64,000 nucleotides of DNA, taken from Bactericera cockerelli. Lineage: Eukaryota > Arthropoda > Insecta > Hemiptera > Triozidae. Position 1 is the stretch's first letter. Each line of letters opens with the position of its first letter. Made by a program: the position numbers and the translations under genes. The notes below the pieces were generated by a model, which ran no database searches, was not told the DNA's origin, and saw nothing but the letters and a program-made list of their open reading frames with translations. Below, one piece after another: positions 10,368-19,793 of this stretch. The DNA lies in the NCBI GenBank assembly GCA_024516035.1, contig CM044956.1:2811501-2875500 (forward strand), read 5' to 3'.

Positions 10368-13346
10368 CTACCGATTTCGTTGTAGGGCCCTCCCATCTCT
10401 CTCTTTTATCACTATAATTTCTCTCACCATTGTCTCTATACACTCCCAACTCTCTTTGCTCTTCAACATTTCCTCTATTATATTCTCTACATTTAGCACT
10501 CTCCCTAACTTTGCACAACACTGCTCTCTCTGTCCCTTAAATTTCTCACACACGAAAAAGGTATGGGCAGCGTCATCCCTATTCACTTCACAATACCTAC
10601 ACTTCTCTGTTCGCACTTTCCTCATTCTCTTTAAATAATATTCAAAGTTACCGTGACCGGTCAAGAATTGACTCAGATGGTAGGTCACGGTCCCATGCTT
10701 CCTCTCTATCCACGCTCTAACATCCCTTATTAATCTCTTCGTCCACTGTCCTCTCGATCCTTCATTCGCCCACTTTTCCATCCAAGTTTCTCTCAATTTT
10801 TCTCTCAACTCTTCCTCTTTTTCTCTCCTCTCGTTCTCTTCCCTAATTTTCTGTATAGCATACATTTCTGCCCTCTCCTGTACCATCAGTTCTATTGGTA
10901 AACTTCGGGAAATAATTTGAAGCGCAGGAGTAGAGGCAGTCCTGTATGATCTACACAGTCTCAACATAACTTTCCTTTGCACTTTCTCTAGCTCTGTCAC
11001 ATACTTTTGCCATCTGGTGACTGCTGCCCATACTGGTGCACCATACAACAACACACTATACACAACCGACGCTAACAATTCTCTTTTATCATTATCTGGT
11101 CCATTTATGTTGGGCATTATTCGTGCTAAGTTGTTAGCTGTTTTTCCCGCTTTCTCGACTGCTCTTCTCACATGCTCTGACATTTTAAGTCCCTGTTCAA
11201 AATAAACCCCTAGATATCTCGCTGATTTAGTCGACTTCACTTCTACATTCTCTATTCTCACACTGGTCTCTCTACATATTCTCTTTCCGACTAGGAGTAC
11301 AACTTCGGTTTTATGTGGAGCTATTTGTAGTTTATGCTCCATTAGCCATTTACAAATTATCTTCATCACCTCGTTTATCTCGCTCTCTATCTCAATTCTG
11401 GTTTTACCTCTCGTGACTACAACCACATCATCCGCGTAGGCTATAAGTTTTGAGTTGGGTGGTATCTCAAGATTTAGCAGCGGGTCGTAATAGACATTCC
11501 ACAGTAAACCCCCCAAGACTGATCCTTGGGGTACGCCGCAGGACAACTCAATCGCTCTACCTTCCTCAATTTTCAACTCTCTACTCTCAAAATAACTGCA
11601 CAACATGTTCACAATATATCCTGGCACTCTTCTCTTCTTTATTTCCTCCAATATACCTCCCCAGGGGATACTATTAAATGCATTACGAATGTCAACCATC
11701 ACTATCGCACATAACTCACTCTTCCTCTTTGCTTCCTCTCCTATACTCAACACTTTACTCATGGCGTCTATGGTAGACCGTCCTGATCTGAATCCAAACT
11801 GATTGTCAGACAAATCTCCCCTCTTTTTTATTTCCTCAGTTAGTCTCATCTTCAGAAGTGATTCCATTGCCTTTCCAAACACATCTAAAAGACAGATAGG
11901 ACGATATGCCATTTTACCAGTTTCCTTTTTCCCTTTCTCAATCAACACTAACTGCGCAGTTTTCCAACACTTTGGAAATATTCCTTGAACTAGTAACTTA
12001 TTACATACGTTTAAACATACTTCTGGAATTGTCTCAAAAAATGTTTTTATTACTTCAGAGCTTAACCCGTCTGGTCCCGGTGCTTTTTTATTTTTTAATC
12101 CCAGAAAAGCTTCTCCTGCCTCTTCTAAAGTAAACAAAGGAATATCCCTCTCTTGTACATCTACTCTCTCCCATATTACCCTATCGTCTTGGGGGAACAA
12201 CTCTATAGCTATTTTCATTTTCTCTTCACTCTTTAATTGAATTGTAGGGAACAATTTAAACTTCTTACACACTAACTTATACGCTTTTCCCCACACATCT
12301 CTATTTAAATCACTACAAAGCTCCATCCACTTACAATGTTTAGAATAGTTTATCTCTTGCCTTAGCTCATTTTTACATTTAAAATACAAATCTCTCATAT
12401 CTTTTTTCTCTCTCTCACTTAAATCTCTCCTTTTGTTTGCTCTTACCATTTTTCTCTTTTGCCGGTGACATACCTTCCTTTTCTCAGCTATTTTTTCGTT
12501 CCACCAATATATTCTTTTCTTCCCTTTTCCTTTCCCTTTCCCCCTCTGAAAAATTTCCTGGCATGATTCCTGCAGTTTTAAAATACAGAACTCAGCATCA
12601 TCTATTGAGTCATTAATTTTCATTTTTATTAATTCTTGAAATCTCTCTTTTTTATTCTCTTCAAATTTCCACTTCGCCTTTTCCTCTTTCTCTCTTATAT
12701 TATTATTCACCTGTTCATCTATGTTTCCTATCTCATAAAAAATATATTGGTGGTCACTTAAATTTTCATCATCAGTTACTCTCCAATTTCTAACTTTTCT
12801 CATCATACCTCTAGAACAGATTGTAACATCTAAGATGGACTTACTTCTTCCTCGGACAAAAGTGGGAGTACTCCCGACGTTCACTACCTCCATTCCCATT
12901 TCCACTACCCACTCAGACATCACGGCGCCTCTATCATCCTCTACTGCCGAGCTCCAAGCATAGGACTTGGCATTAACATCGCCCCCTATCACTACCTGTC
13001 TGTGACATAGCCGACCGACTTCATTTTTTAGACCTTCTAAAAAATCCAGAAATGATAAAAGTGGTACATTAGGCGAGATATATACGCTAAAAATTAAAAT
13101 ATCATTATTAACAAGAACCCATGTAAACCCCTTTCCATTACCACTTTCTCTTACGCTTAACCTTCCACTTGTTACCTTAATCGCTGTGTCACTCGCCTTG
13201 TCCCTAAACCACTCATTACTATCCACACACTTTTTATTTGGTTCACTTAGCAAAACTATACTGACTGCCCTATCCATTACCGTTTTCTCTAAAAGATCAT
13301 GGGCCGCTGGTGACCTATTCAAGTTACATTGTAAAATATTGATCAT
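10368..13346 (-). CDS. R1-clade LINE ORF2: endonuclease-reverse transcriptase
   Basis: A 992-aa open protein that nicks target DNA and reverse-transcribes the element RNA (target-primed reverse transcription). Residues 1 to about 205 are an APE-type endonuclease: QCNLN at 6-10, SEP at 34-36 (catalytic Glu35), GGDVNAK at 121-127 and SDHQ at 197-200. The reverse transcriptase runs from about 420 to 720: APGPDG (422-427), VDIRNAF (551-557), GVPQGS (604-609) and the active site YADD (637-640). A basic, Lys/Arg-rich linker lies at about 265-330. Near the C-terminus is CRYC-x7-H-x4-C, the CCHC finger usual in this clade. There is no RNase H. The ATG at 13344-13346 overlaps the ORF1 stop as ATGA. 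No stop or frameshift is seen, so this copy may be active or very recent. Confidence 0.93.
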   Translation of the reverse strand: MINILQCNLNRSPAAHDLLEKTVMDRAVSIVLLSEPNKKCVDSNEWFRDKASDTAIKVTSGRLSVRESGNGKGFTWVLVNNDILIFSVYISPNVPLLSFLDFLEGLKNEVGRLCHRQVVIGGDVNAKSYAWSSAVEDDRGAVMSEWVVEMGMEVVNVGSTPTFVRGRSKSILDVTICSRGMMRKVRNWRVTDDENLSDHQYIFYEIGNIDEQVNNNIREKEEKAKWKFEENKKERFQELIKMKINDSIDDAEFCILKLQESCQEIFQRGKGKGKGKKRIYWWNEKIAEKRKVCHRQKRKMVRANKRRDLSEREKKDMRDLYFKCKNELRQEINYSKHCKWMELCSDLNRDVWGKAYKLVCKKFKLFPTIQLKSEEKMKIAIELFPQDDRVIWERVDVQERDIPLFTLEEAGEAFLGLKNKKAPGPDGLSSEVIKTFFETIPEVCLNVCNKLLVQGIFPKCWKTAQLVLIEKGKKETGKMAYRPICLLDVFGKAMESLLKMRLTEEIKKRGDLSDNQFGFRSGRSTIDAMSKVLSIGEEAKRKSELCAIVMVDIRNAFNSIPWGGILEEIKKRRVPGYIVNMLCSYFESRELKIEEGRAIELSCGVPQGSVLGGLLWNVYYDPLLNLEIPPNSKLIAYADDVVVVTRGKTRIEIESEINEVMKIICKWLMEHKLQIAPHKTEVVLLVGKRICRETSVRIENVEVKSTKSARYLGVYFEQGLKMSEHVRRAVEKAGKTANNLARIMPNINGPDNDKRELLASVVYSVLLYGAPVWAAVTRWQKYVTELEKVQRKVMLRLCRSYRTASTPALQIISRSLPIELMVQERAEMYAIQKIREENERREKEEELREKLRETWMEKWANEGSRGQWTKRLIRDVRAWIERKHGTVTYHLSQFLTGHGNFEYYLKRMRKVRTEKCRYCEVNRDDAAHTFFVCEKFKGQREQCCAKLGRVLNVENIIEEMLKSKESWECIETMVREIIVIKERDGRALQRNR

Positions 13347-15340
13347 GTGGTTTTAGTCTGATCCGCTCCCTTCTCCTCCTCTATTTCCATTTTTTCCTCT
13401 TCCTCTTCCTTTTCTCTCTCTTCCGCTATGTTTTCAATATTACCTGTATCTAGCATTCCCTTGTCCGTTCTCCCTGCCGTAAACTCTTGCTGGGAGTTCT
13501 GCACAAGTTTCCTAATAACCGGACATGCTGTGGACTCTGTATGGTGCCCACTCCTCTCACACGAAGTACAATAGCTCACGTTTTCACAGTTTCTGCTCAT
13601 GTGACCCTCCTGCGCGCACTTAAGGCACCGTTTTTCTCGCCTTGGCTCTGGGCAAATGTCTGAGTGATGTCCCACTCCTAAGCAGTTATAACACCGCACA
13701 ATATCAATTTTAATTTTTACCCTGCACCTCGTCCATCCTATCTTAATCTCCCCCTTGGCTAGCAGAGCGTCCGCCGCCCGCGCGGGCATCACCACGGTGG
13801 CTACCTGTGAGCCGGACTGAGTAGTTCTTATGAACCTTACTTGTGTCCCGTCCTCGCGAGTTTCCCTCTTGATAATCTCCTCGACCTCACTTCCCCTGAT
13901 TGTTGCATCCACGTCAAAAATAAGAAGAGTCTTATTGTTTCCGGTCACGTGAGTTTCAACCCCTGTAATTTTTGCCGCTATTTCCCTATGCAGAGCTTCG
14001 GCTTTACCGCTGTTGGTAACTACCACTATATTATTATCCTTGGTTTTTTTAACTGCCTTGATATCGACTCCTATCTCTGCCGGGTCTACTACAGCTCGGA
14101 TATTCCGCAAGGTTTCCGCGTAAGTACTTATATTAGTCTTAATAACTACTGCTTCTGTGGTGCGCTCCCTCCTGTCTCTCGAAAAGTCCCGTACTCTTTT
14201 TTTATCTTTTTCTTCCGGCGTAAACAGTTCTATTGAAAGATCATCTTCTTTAAATATTACTTCAATATTTTTTCTCACAATATCTCTGCACTCCTTATTA
14301 CTCACGGCAACTACCATATTTTTGCATTCTTTGCTCAATTTTTCTTTTTTAAAGTTGTTTAACATCTCTCTCAGATCCCACACTTCTCCTATCTCCCCCA
14401 CGTGTACTCTTCTCTTTCTAACGCCTCTCTTACTAGTCACCACACTCTCAATATATTGGATTTGGTCTTCTCCCTCCTCCCCGCCTTCTAAGATATCTTC
14501 TATCTCTGGGTAGCGGGTCCTGGCTAGGTTTAATAAGGCGGATTCCTCTTTTCTATCCTTGCAGAAGAGAATAATATCTCCTTCCTTCGTTGTCAATGGA
14601 TTCCCCTGTATTACAGCAGTTTTCTCAAACACTTTTTCATTCCATTTCTTCTTAATAAACTCACTATACTTGCCCTGTTCCATCTCACTCGCTAACTGGA
14701 GCTCCGCTTTTACTTCCTTTATTTCTTCTTCCTGTCTGTCCATCTCTACATTACACCGACTACAAATCAAAACTTTTTTCTCTATTGGTTTTTTCCCTTT
14801 TTCGTCTTCGAATTCAAGCTTTTTACTAGCTTTACCTACCAAACCTAAGTATCGACATACTTTTTCTAGGGAATTTTTGTTCAATTCTTGAAGCAGTATG
14901 ATCCGTTCTTTTATAACTTTTTTTGTATTTCTTTCCTGAGCAGCTGTTTTAGATAGGGCCAAAATTGCGTTTCTAACATCGACCACCATATTTAGTATAT
15001 CCTTGTTTCCCTCAATCACCTCTATTTCCGGAGAACCATCTATGTCACGCTTGCGCTTTCTGGGATTTTCCCCTCCCTTAGTATAATATGTATTCGCCTG
15101 ATATTCACTCTCGCTGTCACTGAAAACATTAGAAGGAAAATCATATAATAAGCCTGCAGAGGCGACACTCCCCGTGACTACAGCACTCTCGGTACTCTTA
15201 GAGGAAGGCTCGGGGTGTTGATCACCCCCCTGACCCGTACCAGAGTTAGAATCTTGATCTATCATATTTACATCACTATTTACATTTTTATCTCCAGGGG
15301 GGTTGAGATTTTCTCCTCCCCCGTTTTGAGTGCCTGACAT
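13343..15340 (-). CDS. R1-clade LINE ORF1: Gag-like nucleocapsid protein
   Basis: The open frame extends to 15361 but its first ATG in good context (GCCATGT) is at 15338-15340, giving about 665 aa starting MSGTQNGGG. ORF1 proteins of this clade bind element RNA and form the RNP. The N-terminal third is acidic and Ser-rich, the middle charged (Lys/Glu-rich, possible coiled coil). Near the C-terminus are three CCHC zinc knuckles: CYNC-x4-H-x4-C, CLKC-x4-H-x4-C, then CTSC-x4-H-x6-C. The tail is Glu-rich and ends at a TGA that overlaps the ORF2 ATG. The gene is intact. An upstream TTG-started extension of seven codons is unlikely to be used. Confidence 0.9.
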   Translation of the reverse strand: MSGTQNGGGENLNPPGDKNVNSDVNMIDQDSNSGTGQGGDQHPEPSSKSTESAVVTGSVASAGLLYDFPSNVFSDSESEYQANTYYTKGGENPRKRKRDIDGSPEIEVIEGNKDILNMVVDVRNAILALSKTAAQERNTKKVIKERIILLQELNKNSLEKVCRYLGLVGKASKKLEFEDEKGKKPIEKKVLICSRCNVEMDRQEEEIKEVKAELQLASEMEQGKYSEFIKKKWNEKVFEKTAVIQGNPLTTKEGDIILFCKDRKEESALLNLARTRYPEIEDILEGGEEGEDQIQYIESVVTSKRGVRKRRVHVGEIGEVWDLREMLNNFKKEKLSKECKNMVVAVSNKECRDIVRKNIEVIFKEDDLSIELFTPEEKDKKRVRDFSRDRRERTTEAVVIKTNISTYAETLRNIRAVVDPAEIGVDIKAVKKTKDNNIVVVTNSGKAEALHREIAAKITGVETHVTGNNKTLLIFDVDATIRGSEVEEIIKRETREDGTQVRFIRTTQSGSQVATVVMPARAADALLAKGEIKIGWTRCRVKIKIDIVRCYNCLGVGHHSDICPEPRREKRCLKCAQEGHMSRNCENVSYCTSCERSGHHTESTACPVIRKLVQNSQQEFTAGRTDKGMLDTGNIENIAEEREKEEEEEKMEIEEEKGADQTKTT

Positions 15341-15406
15341 GGCTACTCGAACATAATACAAACAAGAACTTTATATAAAAAAAATAAAATAATAAATTTA
15401 TATTTT

Positions 15407-15521
15407 TAGCCTCTTTTAGTGGTCTTCGACCCTCTTTTGTGGGTTTACCCTCTTTGTAAAAGAAAAAAGAAAAACAATATTTATACCTCTTTTTTGGGCG
15501 GGGCACCAAAAAGTTAATTAT
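15407..15521 (-). repeat. LINE 5' UTR monomer, proximal copy
   Basis: TTAGCCTCTTTTAGTGGTCT and GGGTTTACCCTCTTTG repeat at 18481-18590; with the pogo element removed the period is 120 bp. On the LINE sense strand each unit carries four AAAGAGG-type motifs. Tandem 5' UTR monomers often carry LINE promoters; that role is inference here. Confidence 0.75.
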
Positions 15522-15523
15522 TA

Positions 15524-15549
15524 GAGGAGAAGGTTGTAATATGGCCACC
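15524..15549 (+). repeat. left TIR of the pogo-like element
   Basis: Reads GAGGAGAAGGTTG then TAATATGGCCACC; differs from the right TIR at one base. Confidence 0.92.
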
Positions 15550-16144
15550 GGCGGGTAATATGGCCACCCCCAAAATCTCATAGAACCAGTGCCGCGCTCT
15601 TCTAAAAATTGGAAGGAACTAATTGATTAAGGAGAAAGCAAAATATTGTATTCATCCGCGGCGCCAAAATTTTTTGTTTACATGTCATAACGAGAATTTG
15701 TGATTTTAGAGTGGATCTAATCTTTTCGCAGTGAAATTTTGAATAAATTTGAAAAATATTTCTGATTGTCTGTTTTTCAATTCAGTTATACCAATCAATA
15801 AAGGATTACTAGGAGTTTTTCCTTGGCATTACGGTAAGTTATTAATTTATTTATTTTATCGATTAATTATTGATTATAATTATGATCTGTGTGTTTCTAG
15901 TATGGCCAGCTTTGGGTGTGGGTAATATGGTCATAGGGTGGCCATATTACCATTAACATATTCTTCATGTAAATATAACGATACATTTTGTTTCTTTATT
16001 ATTATGAGTTTTGTTAATACAGGCACTATTGTGAATCAAATTATGGGTTTTATTATAAATTTTTAAAGTAATTGCTTTCTTCTTCTGATATGTACTTGCA
16101 TATTTCATAAATTTATCCAAGATATTAGGGGTGACCATATTACC
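15537..16144. promoter_or_regulatory. subterminal TAATATGGCCACC motif cluster, left
   Basis: The inner TIR motif TAATATGGCCACC recurs at 15556-15568, as an inverted pair at 15921-15951 (GGTAATATGG ... CCATATTACC) and inverted at 16131-16144 (GTGACCATATTACC). The right side has another inverted pair at 18241-18268. Repeated subterminal copies of a TIR motif are usually transposase-binding sites; some also flank the promoter and intron of the transposase gene and could give autoregulation (inference). Confidence 0.6.
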
Positions 16145-16172
16145 GTTAGCGTTTTTCCCCCTTCTGTTTTAG
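15834..16172 (+). other. predicted 5' UTR intron of the transposase gene
   Basis: Donor ACG|GTAAGT at 15833/15834 and acceptor CCCCCTTCTGTTTTAG ending at 16172, directly before the ATG at 16173. The polypyrimidine tract is strong. Length 339 bp. Confidence 0.5.
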
Positions 16173-18149
16173 ATGCCACGCAAGACACTTGACCCGCCCA
16201 TCAAGAAGAAGAGGAAAGTTTGGGATTCAGAGCAAATGACAAAAGCAGTAAATGCAGTCAGATCAAAAGCTTTGAGCTGCAAAATGGCGGCCAAAATATT
16301 CAGCGTTCCAAGAACCACTTTGAGGAGACTTGTTGATTCTGGAGAAGCTCCTGAAGAAGCTGTAGGAAAAAAACTGGGAAGGAAACCAATTCTCCCATTG
16401 GCACTGGAAAAAATTCTGGTTGAATACTTGCTATTCATGGAGACAAAGTATTATGGCCTAACTCGGACGGACGTCAGGCAGATGGCATATCAATTGGCGA
16501 ACCAGAACAACATTCGCCATCCCTTCGTTAATGGAAAAGCTGGAAGGTCATGGTTTGACCATTTTATGAGGAGACACAAAGCCCAGCTCTCGATGAGAAA
16601 ACCCTCCGGAACATCCCAAGCTCGTGTGTCAGGGTTCAATGAAGCATCAGTCAAAGAATTCTATGATATTCTCGAAAGTGAATACGAAAAGCAGCACTTT
16701 ACACCTGATCGTATTTACAATGTCGACGAGACTGGGTTGACTATTGTTCAATCGAAAATCCCTGAAGTTGTCGGTAAGAAGGGAAAGCGTCAGATTGGTG
16801 CATTGACAGCTGCTGAGCGTGGATCTTTGGTGACAATAGTGTGTTGCATGAGCGCATCTGGACATTTTATTCCGCCAATGATGATTTTTCCGAGGAAGAA
16901 TTACTCTGATCTCCTAATGAAAGGAGCACCTCCTGGCGCCACTGGAAGAGTTCATCCTTCAGGGTGGATTCAAGCCAATCTGTTTACGGATTGGTTTCGA
17001 CATTTTCTGCAGAAGACAAATCCGACTGAAAATTCTCCAGTACTATTAGTTTTAGATGGACACTACAGCCATACTAGGAACCTAGATGTTTTGCAGCTCG
17101 CCCGTGAGAACCATGTTACAATAATAAGCTTGCCGCCCCATACCACTCACAAGCTCCAGCCTCTAGATCGTACATTCATGGGAGCGCTCAAGGCTTATTA
17201 TAGTGAAGAAATTCGCAAGTTCTTTCTGCACTCTGACAGACTCCTGAAACCCTACGACATTGCAGAATTATTTGGAAATGCTTATTTGAAATGCACCACT
17301 GGCACCATAGCTGTCAGTGGATTTCGAGTGACTGGAATATATCCATTCAACAGATCAACATTTACAGAAGCCGATTATCTCGCCGAAGCAGCACGCAATC
17401 AGGAACTATTAGCAAATCAACATAATGACCAACAACCAGCTAACAAAAACACTGAAGAACAAGCAGCAAACGAGCACACTGAAGAACAAGCAGCAAACGA
17501 GCACACTGAAGAACAAGCAGCAAACGAGCACACTGAAGAACAAGCAGCAAACGAGCACACTGAAGAACAAGCAGCAAACGAGCACACTGAAGAACAAGCA
17601 GCAAATGATCACACTCAAGAACAAGTGACACTCAGATATGATGAACCAGGACCATCTACCCAACGTTTTGATATCCTGCCGCAACATATAACTCCGCCTC
17701 CCCCTGCTAAAAAGAAGAGTTCAAATCGAGGGAGAAAGGCCTCAAGTGCTACACTCATCACTTCTTCGCCGTACAAAAAGCAGCTGGAAGAATCTATTCA
17801 GAAGATTCAAGCCAGAGATTCAAATCGTCGACGCGGACGCGGGAGAGGACGCGGACGAACCCGAGTAGGTGGACAAACTCGACGATCTACAAGGAGTCCT
17901 AGTCCAAGCAGTGATGATGATACCGGTTCTTTACCCGCTAGTGAAGAGGAGTATTCCGACTTGGAAGAAGGAATATTCCGATCTAATCCTGGCTCAGATG
18001 ATACGGAGTGCTTATTTTGCTCAGAAAAGTTTTCTGCCAGTCGTAGAGGAGAAGAGTGGATTCAATGCCAATCGTGTGAGCAGTGGGCTCACACAGCTTG
18101 TGCGGGACCGGAGAATAATGCCTATTATTGGTGTGATTTCTGTAAATAA
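16173..18149 (+). CDS. pogo/Tigger-like transposase with C-terminal PHD finger
   Basis: A 658-aa open protein expected to cut and paste the element at its TIRs in the nucleus. Residues 11-16 are KKKRKV, a classical nuclear localisation signal. Residues about 20-57 form a Psq-type HTH and about 75-150 a CENP-B/Tc5-type HTH, both DNA-binding. The DDE domain follows with Asp185 in NVDETG, Asp295 in LVLDGHYSH and Asp332 in LQPLDRTF, so the triad is complete. Residues about 428-481 are six tandem copies of EEQAANEHT. The basic RGRGRGRGR stretch is followed by an acidic Ser-rich region. The end is a C4HC3 PHD finger (CLFC, CQSC, WAHTAC, CDFC). The PHD could bind chromatin and bias insertion; that is inference. 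No break is visible. Confidence 0.93.
   Translation: MPRKTLDPPIKKKRKVWDSEQMTKAVNAVRSKALSCKMAAKIFSVPRTTLRRLVDSGEAPEEAVGKKLGRKPILPLALEKILVEYLLFMETKYYGLTRTDVRQMAYQLANQNNIRHPFVNGKAGRSWFDHFMRRHKAQLSMRKPSGTSQARVSGFNEASVKEFYDILESEYEKQHFTPDRIYNVDETGLTIVQSKIPEVVGKKGKRQIGALTAAERGSLVTIVCCMSASGHFIPPMMIFPRKNYSDLLMKGAPPGATGRVHPSGWIQANLFTDWFRHFLQKTNPTENSPVLLVLDGHYSHTRNLDVLQLARENHVTIISLPPHTTHKLQPLDRTFMGALKAYYSEEIRKFFLHSDRLLKPYDIAELFGNAYLKCTTGTIAVSGFRVTGIYPFNRSTFTEADYLAEAARNQELLANQHNDQQPANKNTEEQAANEHTEEQAANEHTEEQAANEHTEEQAANEHTEEQAANEHTEEQAANDHTQEQVTLRYDEPGPSTQRFDILPQHITPPPPAKKKSSNRGRKASSATLITSSPYKKQLEESIQKIQARDSNRRRGRGRGRGRTRVGGQTRRSTRSPSPSSDDDTGSLPASEEEYSDLEEGIFRSNPGSDDTECLFCSEKFSASRRGEEWIQCQSCEQWAHTACAGPENNAYYWCDFCK
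17454..17615 (+). repeat. 27-bp coding minisatellite in the transposase
   Basis: Six nearly identical 27-bp units encode EEQAANEHT (the last EEQAANDHT). The near identity of the units at DNA level points to recent expansion. Confidence 0.9.
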
Positions 18150-18240
18150 AACTCCAATGTTTCACAATGATTAAAGCACCATGGTACTCATGAGAACAAT
18201 AACTCAATCATAATAGATGGTTGAGAAAACTCCATGAGGG

Positions 18241-18268
18241 TAATATGGCCACCCGTTGCCATATTACC
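18241..18268. promoter_or_regulatory. subterminal inverted motif pair, right
   Basis: TAATATGGCCACC at 18241-18253 faces GCCATATTACC at 18258-18268, mirroring the left-side pair at 15921-15951. Confidence 0.55.
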
Positions 18269-18449
18269 CTCACCTAAGTTCAAATTTGAGTTTTGACTTT
18301 TTTTAGTTTTTTATTCACAAACACAGTCTTTAAATTTTATCAGGTCTTCTACCCATTTACCGTATTACAAACTTAATAAATAATTGTTTTTAGCTTTTGG
18401 TTTTCAAAACTGGTGTTTTTTACTTGATTTATAGGTCAAAAACAAATAG

Positions 18450-18475
18450 GGTGGCCATATTACAACCTTTTCCTC
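18450..18475 (-). repeat. right TIR of the pogo-like element
   Basis: GGTGGCCATATTACAACC followed by TTTTCCTC, then TA. Inverted match of 15524-15549. Confidence 0.92.
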
Positions 18476-18480
18476 TATTA

Positions 18481-18590
18481 TTAGCCTCTTTTAGTGGTCT
18501 TCGACCCTCTTTTGTAGGTTTGCCCTCTTTGTAAAAAGAAAAGAAAAACAATATTTAAACCTCTTTTGTGGGCGGGGCCTAGAAAATTGA
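18481..18590 (-). repeat. LINE 5' UTR monomer, distal copy
   Basis: Second copy of the unit at 15407-15521; separated from it only by the pogo insertion. Confidence 0.75.
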
Positions 18591-19363
18591 ATAACTCTGA
18601 CTCTGATAGCTTGGAAAAGAAAAGAAAAAAGAAACAAACAAACAAAAAAAAGCAGAAACAATGCTACCGGTATTGGCGCGTCAGCTCCTCAGGATCCGGT
18701 GGGTAGAACTCCAGATCCAACAGGCCTCGGCGGTGGACGGCAGAAGTCACTAAAAAGCTTTATCAGGAATACTTGGACACCAAAATCTCGAATTCTAACT
18801 CAAAAGTTTTATTTTTCGTACTTTTATTGTTGTTTGTAATCAATGTTTACGTAGTATAAGATAGTGCTTATACTGCTTATAGGTATTGTTATAGGTATAT
18901 TTATCACAACACAAAGTAGAAGCCTACCTACTATGTTAAATGTAATTATGTAAAATCGTTTTTATATACTCAATGTGATCGTATTAGGTATCTGATCTAT
19001 TTACTCAATTATGTACTTATGAGGCTCTCATGTACTCTATATACTAATTGGACAGTTGATGCGTTAGGTAAGTTCCAAGGTCACTGACACCAAGCGAGAA
19101 AGATTGATTAGCTTTATCGCTACTTGAAAGTTAATAATTAATTTTGAAATATTTTTTGAAAATGCACTTTGCACAGTCGTAACTCTCTTATTTTTTAATT
19201 TATCAAAATTCCGAAAACACCATAAAAAAGCTCAGGTCATTTCCAATTGAAATATTGATTTTAAAAGTTTATCACAACATTTTTCACCACTTCACTAATA
19301 TACTAAAACAGAGTAGTACGCACGATCTTTTAGGAACGTGTGGCTCTCACGACAGCCGGTTCA
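18591..19363 (-). other. remaining 5' UTR of the R1-clade LINE
   Basis: No ORF. Includes an AAAC-rich tract (18615-18660) and a G/C-richer block (18660-18760). The element start on its sense strand reads TGAACCGGCTGTCGTGAGAG, directly abutting the target-site duplication at 19364-19377. Confidence 0.6.
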
Positions 19364-19450
19364 TACTCACCCTTCTTAATTCATTTCTTTTTACTGATTT
19401 GAATATTTAAACATTTATTTCGAATACCTATTTGTTATTCTACAGTTATC

Positions 19451-19502
19451 AGTAGCTTGATCGATAAGACGGCGGACTTGTAATCTGGAGGTCGCTGGTT
19501 GA
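19451..19502 (+). repeat. SINE A head fragment
   Basis: AGTAGCTTGATCGATAAGAC and GGCGGACTTGTAATCTGGAG; truncated after the B-box region. The 19378-19450 flank holds nothing else. Confidence 0.7.
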
Positions 19503-19532
19503 GCAAAAAATTAAAGCGCTCGTTTAACTTCG

Positions 19533-19735
19533 AGCGCGCGATTAGCTCAATGGCTAAGCACTCGCTTGTCATTAGGAAAGTCTTGGGCTCAATACCCCGA
19601 GCCGACAAAAAATTTGAATTCTAATTTTGGTTACAGTCGTTTGTAAGGGATACCCAGCACATGAGAGGGGAGGCGTACTACGGGATGGGCAAGCTACTGA
19701 GGTCAGCCTTTCATAACAAAATTCTATGGCTACAC
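19533..19735 (+). repeat. SINE D copy
   Basis: GCGCGCGATTAGCTCAATGG (A box) at the start, CCCCGAGCCGACAAAAAATT, TTTGTAAGGGATACCCAGCA and GGCGTACTACGGGATGGGCA. Confidence 0.8.
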
Positions 19736-19793
19736 TACGCTAGCGCCTAACACACAAAAACAACGAAAGACCCTGCCCCTCAATAATACTCAC

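Larger units (their letters stand above)
15524..18475 (+). mobile_element. complete pogo/Tigger-like DNA transposon
   Basis: A 2952-bp element with 26-bp terminal inverted repeats (15524-15549 and 18450-18475, 25 of 26 positions identical by my count) flanked by TA on both sides (15522-15523, 18476-18477), as expected for Tc1/mariner-pogo elements. It holds one open transposase ORF on the plus strand. It sits between the two 5' UTR monomers of the R1-clade LINE, so it inserted after that LINE. All hallmarks of an autonomous copy are present. Confidence 0.92.
10206..19363 (-). mobile_element. full-length R1-clade non-LTR retrotransposon
   Basis: Bounded by a 14-bp target-site duplication and ending at the left in a poly(A) tail (plus-strand T run 10206-10216). 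Subtracting the nested pogo element (15524-18475 plus one TA) gives an element of about 6.2 kb: 5' UTR about 1.05 kb, ORF1 (13343-15340), ORF2 (10368-13346) and a 3' UTR of about 160 bp. Both ORFs are open and overlap by ATGA, the arrangement for termination-reinitiation in several R1-clade LINEs. R1 clade is inferred from the APE-type endonuclease, absence of RNase H, C-terminal CCHC finger in ORF2 and three CCHC knuckles in ORF1. The target is neither 28S rDNA nor TTAGG repeats, so this is not R1 or TRAS/SART in its usual site. Confidence 0.88.

Noticed and set aside
14157..14513. Plus-strand ORFs of 110-131 codons between 13841 and 14891
   Set aside because: They are antisense shadows of the LINE ORF1, low-complexity Ser/Phe/Leu-rich as expected from Lys/Glu codons read backwards.
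17409..17687. Minus-strand Cys/Leu/Phe-rich repeat ORF resembling a membrane protein
   Set aside because: It is the antisense of the EEQAANEHT minisatellite in the transposase.
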